Assembly: GCA_040004775.1 (NCBI GenBank)
Contig: JBDUAD010000099.1
Coordinates: 1-9,563, forward strand
DNA from: JALZBL01 sp040004775
GTDB taxonomy: Bacteria > Actinomycetota > Actinomycetes > Mycobacteriales > Jatrophihabitantaceae
DNA length: 9,563 nt
Direction of reading: 5' to 3'
Shown: one piece after another, positions 5,599 through 9,563 of the stretch
Layout: every line of letters begins with the position of its first letter
How positions within the stretch are numbered: position 1 is the stretch's first letter
Made by a program: the position numbers and the translations under genes
Notes under the pieces: model-generated
Database searches by the model: none
Told to the model about the DNA's origin: nothing
What the model saw: the letters and a program-made list of their open reading frames with translations, nothing else

Positions 5599-7227
5599 GT
5601 GCCCCGCCCTGCTCGTCGTATTTCCTCCGACCGCTCGTCCAGCGACCGCTCTGCGGACCGCGACCGTGGCGGCGGTTCTCGCCCGCGCACCCACACCTCT
5701 GCGCGGGCGGCTGCTCAGCCGTCCGGCTCGACCAACAATCCGTCCGGTTCGACGTACCAGTGGAACGAAATCCCGCTGGACGACCTCGACCCGGCCGACC
5801 TGCCCGGCTTCACCGACCTCGGCCTGCCCCGCCGGTTGACCGACGCTCTGTTCACGGCCGGCATCCGGACGCCCTTTCCGATCCAGGCCGCGGTGATCGG
5901 TGACGTCCTGGCCGGGCGCGATGTCCTCGGTCGCGCCGCCACCGGCTCGGGCAAGACCCTCGCCTTCGGCCTTCCTCTGCTCGCCCGCCTCGAGGGCAGC
6001 CGCGCCACCGCTCGGCGTCCGCGCGGGCTGGTGCTGGTGCCCACCCGTGAGTTGGCCATGCAGGTCACCGACGCACTGACCCCGCTGGCTCGCGCCTGCG
6101 GGCTGACCGTGCGCCTGGTGGCCGGGGGACTGCCGATCGGCAGCCAGATCAGCGCTCTTGCCTCCGGGGTCGACGTCCTGGTCTGCACCCCGGGCCGGCT
6201 CGAGGACCTCCTCGAGCGACGGGCCTGCGACCTCGGCGCGGTCGAAGTCAGCGTCCTCGACGAGGCCGACCACATGGCCGACCTCGGTTTCCTGCCCGCC
6301 GTGCGTCGCATCCTCAACCGCACCCCGGCCGGCGGCCAGCGGCTGCTTTTCTCGGCCACCCTCGACGGTGACGTCGCCACGCTGGTCGCGGCCTATCTGC
6401 AGGATCCGGCCGCCCACGCGGTGGCCAGCGCCACCGCCCAGGTCGACACGATGAGCCATCACCTCTTCACGGTCTCGTCCGGGGACAAGGTCGACCTGGC
6501 CGCGCGAATCGGCAGCCGCGAGGGCCGCACGCTGATGTTCGTGCGGACCAAGCACGGAGCCGACCGGCTGGCCCGCCAGCTCGGCAAGGTCGGCGTCGCG
6601 GCTGGAGCGCTGCATGGCGGCCGCAGCCAGCCCCAGCGCACCCGGGCCCTGTCCGCCTTCCGCGAGGGCAGCGTCCCGGTCCTCGTCGCCACCGACGTCG
6701 CCGCCCGCGGCATCCACATTGACGACGTCTCCCTGGTGCTGCACGTGGACCCGCCGGCCGACCACAAGGACTACCTGCACCGCTCGGGCCGCACCGCTCG
6801 GGCCGGCGCGTCGGGCACCGTCGTGGTACTGGCCACGCCGGAGCAGGAGCGGCCCGTACGTCAGCTGCTCACCCAGGGTGGTGTGCGCGCCGAGCAGCAC
6901 CGGCTGCGCTTCGATGACCCGGAGGTGGGCCGCCTGACCGGTGCCCGTGCGCCCAGCGGCGTGCCCGTGTCGGAGCGCAGCGGCTCTACGGAGGCCACGT
7001 CCTCCCGCACCGCAGGGACGGGGCGCGCGTCGGCGTCGGGGCGCGCGTCGTCCTCGAGCCGCCCGTCGTCCCCGGGCCGACCGGCCTTGACCCACTCCTC
7101 GGCCCGACCGGCTTCGGCTCACTCCTCGGGCCGTCCGGCGGCCCGCCATCCTCAGGCCGCCGAGCGACGTCCTCGTCGAAGCGCCCGCCGCGCCGGGGGT
7201 CCGGTTGGCCCGGCCGAGTACCGCTGA
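5599..7227 (+). CDS. DEAD-box ATP-dependent RNA helicase
   Basis: The 542-residue product unwinds RNA duplexes or remodels ribonucleoprotein using ATP, probably in ribosome assembly or mRNA turnover. All family motifs are visible: Q motif with Q96 in TPFPIQ; motif I ATGSGKT with K119; Ia PTRELAMQV; Ib TPGRLEDLL; II DEAD at 221-224; III SAT at 252-254; IV MFVRTKHGADR; V ATDVAARGIHIDD; VI HRSGRTARAG from H394. A short Arg/Ser-rich N-terminus precedes the core. The C-terminal roughly 90 residues form a basic Ser/Arg/Ala/Pro tail typical of RhlE-like bacterial helicases, with three 9-residue repeats at 494-520. The GTG start is set by AAGGA. Upstream in-frame codons to 5425 are open but have the character of a leader. 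BipA follows after 34 nt. The exact paralogue (RhlE, DeaD or other) cannot be fixed by eye. Confidence 0.93.
   Translation: MPRPARRISSDRSSSDRSADRDRGGGSRPRTHTSARAAAQPSGSTNNPSGSTYQWNEIPLDDLDPADLPGFTDLGLPRRLTDALFTAGIRTPFPIQAAVIGDVLAGRDVLGRAATGSGKTLAFGLPLLARLEGSRATARRPRGLVLVPTRELAMQVTDALTPLARACGLTVRLVAGGLPIGSQISALASGVDVLVCTPGRLEDLLERRACDLGAVEVSVLDEADHMADLGFLPAVRRILNRTPAGGQRLLFSATLDGDVATLVAAYLQDPAAHAVASATAQVDTMSHHLFTVSSGDKVDLAARIGSREGRTLMFVRTKHGADRLARQLGKVGVAAGALHGGRSQPQRTRALSAFREGSVPVLVATDVAARGIHIDDVSLVLHVDPPADHKDYLHRSGRTARAGASGTVVVLATPEQERPVRQLLTQGGVRAEQHRLRFDDPEVGRLTGARAPSGVPVSERSGSTEATSSRTAGTGRASASGRASSSSRPSSPGRPALTHSSARPASAHSSGRPAARHPQAAERRPRRSARRAGGPVGPAEYR
7078..7158 (+). repeat. Three 27-bp tandem coding repeats in the helicase tail
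   Basis: Units 7078-7104, 7105-7131 and 7132-7158 encode RPALTHSSA, RPASAHSSG and RPAARHPQA. The first two are clearly related at DNA level; the third is degenerate. They lie in the disordered basic tail, where repeat number could vary between strains. Confidence 0.6.
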
Positions 7228-7253
7228 TTCCCGCGTCGATCCGCTGACCTACT

Positions 7254-7257
7254 GGAG
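7254..7257 (+). promoter_or_regulatory. Shine-Dalgarno deciding the bipA start
   Basis: GGAG lies four bases before the ATG at 7262, inside the 34-nt gap after the helicase stop. It favours this ATG over an upstream in-frame TTG at 7205 that would overlap the helicase gene. No terminator-like stem is seen in the gap. Confidence 0.75.
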
Positions 7258-7261
7258 AACC

Positions 7262-9145
7262 ATGTCCACCCGTAACGACCTGCGCAACGTGGCGATCGTC
7301 GCCCACGTCGACCACGGCAAGACCACCCTGGTCGACGCCATGCTGTGGCAGTCCGGCGCCTTCACCGCCCACCAGGCCGACACCGGCGAGATCGAGAGCC
7401 GGGTGCTGGACTCGATGGACCTGGAGCGGGAGAAGGGCATCACGATCCTGGCCAAGAACACCGCGGTGGAGCACGTGACGCCGGCCGGTGAGCATGTGAT
7501 CATCAACATCATCGACACGCCCGGTCACGCGGATTTCGGTGGCGAGGTCGAACGCGGTTTGTCCATGGTGGACGGCGTCGTCCTGCTGGTCGACGCGTCG
7601 GAGGGACCTCTGCCGCAGACCCGCTTCGTCCTGCGCAAGGCACTGGAGCAGAAGCTGCCGGTCATCCTCGTGATCAACAAGGTCGACCGTCCGGATGCGC
7701 GCATCGCCGAGGTGGTGGACGAGACCTACGAGTTGTTCCTCGACCTCGATGCCGATGAGCACCAGATCGAGTTCCCGATCGTCTACGCCTCAGCCAAGGC
7801 CGGCCGCGCATCGCTCACCCGCCCGGACGACGGAGCCATGCCGACCGAGCCCGACCTCGGGCCGCTGTTCGCCACCATCCTGGCCGCTACGCCGGCGCCC
7901 ACGTACGTCGAGGGCGCGCCGCTGCAGGCCCACGTCACCAACCTGGACTCCTCGCCCTACCTGGGGCGCCTGGCCCTGTGCCGGGTGCACAACGGAACCA
8001 TCACCAAGGGCCAGCAGGCGGCGTGGTGCCGCGCCGACGGCACGATCGAACGGGTCAAGATCACCGAGCTGTTGCTGACCAAGGCGCTGGACCGGGTGCC
8101 GGCCGAGAGCGCCGGGCCGGGCGACATCATCGCCATCGCCGGGATCCCTGAGATCACCATCGGCGAGACACTTGCCGATCCGCAGGACCCGCACCCGCTG
8201 CCGGTGATCACCATCGACGAGCCGTCCATATCCATGACGGTCGGAATCAACACCGCGCCGCTGGCCGGGCAGAGCGGCAACAAGGTGACGGCGCGGCTGG
8301 TCAAGAGCCGCCTCGACCAGGAACTGGTCGGCAACGTGTCCATCCGCGTCGAGCCGACCGAGCGTCCGGACACCTGGGAGGTACAGGGGCGCGGCGAGCT
8401 ACAGCTGGCCATCCTGGTAGAGATCATGCGTCGCGAGGGCTTCGAGCTCACCGTCGGCAAGCCGCAAGTGGTGACGCGATTGATGGACGGCAAGGTTCAC
8501 GAACCGATGGAGCGTCTGACCATCGACGCCCCGGCCGACTACCAGGGCGTGCTGATCCAGCTGCTGGCCCTGCGCAAGGGCCGCCTCGAGCAGATGGTGG
8601 ACCACGGCACCGGGTGGATCCGGATGGAATACATCGTCCCGGCGCGGGGGCTGATCGGCTTCCGTACCGAGTTCCTCACCGAGACCCGTGGCACCGGGCT
8701 GCTGCACCACATCCATGAGGGCTACGCGCCGTGGCACGGCGACCTTCGCACCCGGCCCTCGGGCTCACTGGTCGCCGACCGCCGGGGCATGACCACGGGC
8801 TTCGCGCTGGCCAACCTGCAGGACCGCGGGACGATGTTCGTCGGCCCGGGCACCGAGGTCTACGAGGGGATGATCGTCGGGGAGAACTCCCGGTTGGACG
8901 ACATGAACGTCAACCCGACCAAGGAGAAGAAGCTCACGAACATGCGCCAGTCCTCCGGCGACCTGCTGGTGCCGCTCATCCCGCACCGCGTTTTGTCGCT
9001 AGAGCAGGCGCTCGAATTCTGCCGACAGGACGAGTGCGTCGAGGTCACACCGGCCACGGTGCGCATACGGAAGGTCATGCTCGCCGCGCAGGACCGCGAG
9101 AAGCAGCGCAACCGCCGCCACGCGGCCACCATGGCCGACGCCTGA
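7262..9145 (+). CDS. bipA: Translational GTPase BipA/TypA
   Basis: The 627-residue product is a ribosome-associated GTPase related to EF-G and LepA. In other bacteria BipA binds the 70S ribosome, assists 50S subunit maturation and is needed for growth in the cold and under stress. GTPase motifs are intact: G1 AHVDHGKT (14-21), G2 region in EREKGITI, G3 DTPGHADFGGEVER (from D85), G4 NKVD (139-142) and G5 SAK (177-179). Downstream come the beta-barrel domain II, the EF-G-like domains III and V (RGELQLAILVEIMRREGFE, then PARGLIGFRTEFL) and the BipA-specific C-terminal domain containing the conserved region around ENSRLDDMNVNPTKEKKLTN and DECVEVTPATVRIRK. Length is normal for the family. The ATG at 7262 follows GGAG. 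Immediate co-direction with the helicase suggests a shared transcript; the next gene converges on it. Confidence 0.97.
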   Translation: MSTRNDLRNVAIVAHVDHGKTTLVDAMLWQSGAFTAHQADTGEIESRVLDSMDLEREKGITILAKNTAVEHVTPAGEHVIINIIDTPGHADFGGEVERGLSMVDGVVLLVDASEGPLPQTRFVLRKALEQKLPVILVINKVDRPDARIAEVVDETYELFLDLDADEHQIEFPIVYASAKAGRASLTRPDDGAMPTEPDLGPLFATILAATPAPTYVEGAPLQAHVTNLDSSPYLGRLALCRVHNGTITKGQQAAWCRADGTIERVKITELLLTKALDRVPAESAGPGDIIAIAGIPEITIGETLADPQDPHPLPVITIDEPSISMTVGINTAPLAGQSGNKVTARLVKSRLDQELVGNVSIRVEPTERPDTWEVQGRGELQLAILVEIMRREGFELTVGKPQVVTRLMDGKVHEPMERLTIDAPADYQGVLIQLLALRKGRLEQMVDHGTGWIRMEYIVPARGLIGFRTEFLTETRGTGLLHHIHEGYAPWHGDLRTRPSGSLVADRRGMTTGFALANLQDRGTMFVGPGTEVYEGMIVGENSRLDDMNVNPTKEKKLTNMRQSSGDLLVPLIPHRVLSLEQALEFCRQDECVEVTPATVRIRKVMLAAQDREKQRNRRHAATMADA

Positions 9146-9180
9146 GACCAGCTCGCCTAGTCGGGGCCCCCTTGAACGTA

Positions 9181-9232
9181 TTGTGCGGCCCCGGACCGCT
9201 GCCGGACCGGTTTGCGGCCCAGAGCCGCACAA
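9181..9232. terminator. Large imperfect hairpin in the convergent gap, possible bidirectional terminator
   Basis: Arms 9181-9198 and 9215-9232 are inverted copies matching at 15 of 18 positions. The outer nine bases (TTGTGCGGC/GCCGCACAA) match perfectly, and the loop is 16 nt. A smaller hairpin sharing the right arm, TGCGGC/GCCGCA at 9213-9218/9224-9229 with a 5-nt loop, is mutually exclusive with it. An 8-bp direct repeat CCGGACCG occurs at 9191-9198 and 9202-9209. The element sits 35 bases past the bipA stop and 23 bases past the stop of the minus-strand gene, where a bidirectional terminator would be expected. No T-run is present on either strand, so it may instead be an extragenic palindromic repeat. 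Confidence 0.5.
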
Positions 9233-9255
9233 ACCGTGTTCGGATGCTGCGCATA

Positions 9256-9563
9256 TTAGAGCGGACGCCACGCCCACCTCGCTCGGCGATCACCGCCTAA
9301 GCCGCGGTCCAGAGCGCGGCGAATCAGCATGCTGAACTGGTTCCGGTCGCGCAAGTCGCTCGCGGTCCAGCGCACGACGGTGAGACCGGTCCGTTCCAAT
9401 CGTTCCTGGCGCATCTTCTCGGCTCCCAGCACCGAGACATCGGTGTACTTCGTCAGGCCGTCCGCCTCGCCCACGACGCCGAACCGCTCCCACAGGAAGT
9501 CACATCGACCTACCCACCTTCCGGCCTCGTCGAAGACGTCGGCCTGCAGGGTGGGCAAGGGCA
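9256..9563 (-). CDS. DUF559/Vsr-like nuclease-fold domain protein, C-terminal part (partial; AbiEi-like family)
   Basis: The reading frame is open from the right edge to a TAA at 9258-9256, about 102 codons, so the N-terminus is missing; the in-frame TTG near the edge is probably internal. Visible sequence includes LPTLQADVFDEAGRWVGRCD, then FLWERFGVVGEADGLTKY, AEKMRQERLERTGLTVVRW and TASDLRDR. The Asp in RCDFLW and the GEADG-KY segment resemble the acidic positions and the Lys of a PD-(D/E)XK or Vsr-like fold. Actinobacterial genomes carry many roughly 300-residue proteins with this C-terminal domain behind an AbiEi-type helix-turn-helix antitoxin domain. The assignment rests on that recognised pattern. 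Whether it is an active nuclease, an orphan antitoxin-like regulator or neither is unknown. It converges on bipA with a 110-nt gap. Confidence 0.65.
   Translation of the reverse strand, partial: PLPTLQADVFDEAGRWVGRCDFLWERFGVVGEADGLTKYTDVSVLGAEKMRQERLERTGLTVVRWTASDLRDRNQFSMLIRRALDRGLGGDRRARWAWRPL

Noticed and set aside
5429..5839. 136-residue plus-strand reading frame across the leader and helicase start
   Set aside because: It begins at a TTG without a ribosome binding site, is Arg/Pro/Ala-biased and overlaps the helicase in another frame. It is a shadow frame of GC-rich DNA.
5398..7149. 583-residue minus-strand frame opposite the helicase
   Set aside because: It lies antisense to a helicase with all motifs intact, its composition is Gly/Arg/Ala-rich without any recognisable domain, and it arises from GC-rich codon bias.
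9163..9170. GGGGCCCC palindrome after bipA as a terminator or site
   Set aside because: It is only 8 bp of pure G/C in GC-rich DNA with no loop. The much larger hairpin downstream is the better candidate.

Overview
The window is very GC-rich, uses GTG as well as ATG starts, has tightly packed genes and encodes a full-length tricorn protease. Together these suggest the chromosome of a high-GC actinomycete. The genus cannot be fixed from the sequence. No mobile element, CRISPR array, tRNA or rRNA is visible, and most of the content looks like ordinary core or shell chromosome.

Layout, left to right. (1) The left edge (minus strand) holds the N-terminus of a Gln/Pro/Gly-rich repeat protein that runs off the window. 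(2) A complete minus-strand antibiotic phosphotransferase of the streptomycin 6-kinase, or APH(6)/hydroxyurea kinase, type follows at 334-1272. (3) It is divergently arranged with a plus-strand tricorn protease (1411-4815) that keeps every recognisable catalytic residue and carries two low-complexity insertions in its propeller region. The 138-nt gap between them must hold both promoters. (4) A small two-helix membrane protein of unknown function follows (4901-5395). (5) A 203-nt gap rich in short inverted repeats precedes a DEAD-box RNA helicase (5599-7227). Its GTG start is set by a strong Shine-Dalgarno sequence, so the gap is probably a long structured 5' leader. (6) The translational GTPase BipA/TypA begins only 34 nt after the helicase (7262-9145), so the two are probably co-transcribed. 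(7) Converging from the right edge is the C-terminal part of a DUF559/Vsr-like nuclease-fold protein of the kind often attached to AbiEi-type antitoxin domains (minus strand, 9256 to the edge). A large imperfect hairpin lies in the convergent gap.

The one functional grouping with sequence support is helicase plus BipA: both families are linked in other bacteria to ribosome assembly and cold or stress adaptation. The structured leader in front of this pair is the most interesting non-coding signal. Nothing in the window clearly amounts to a new multi-gene system. The points worth a second look are the helicase leader, the convergent-gap hairpin and the repeat-bearing tails and linkers.
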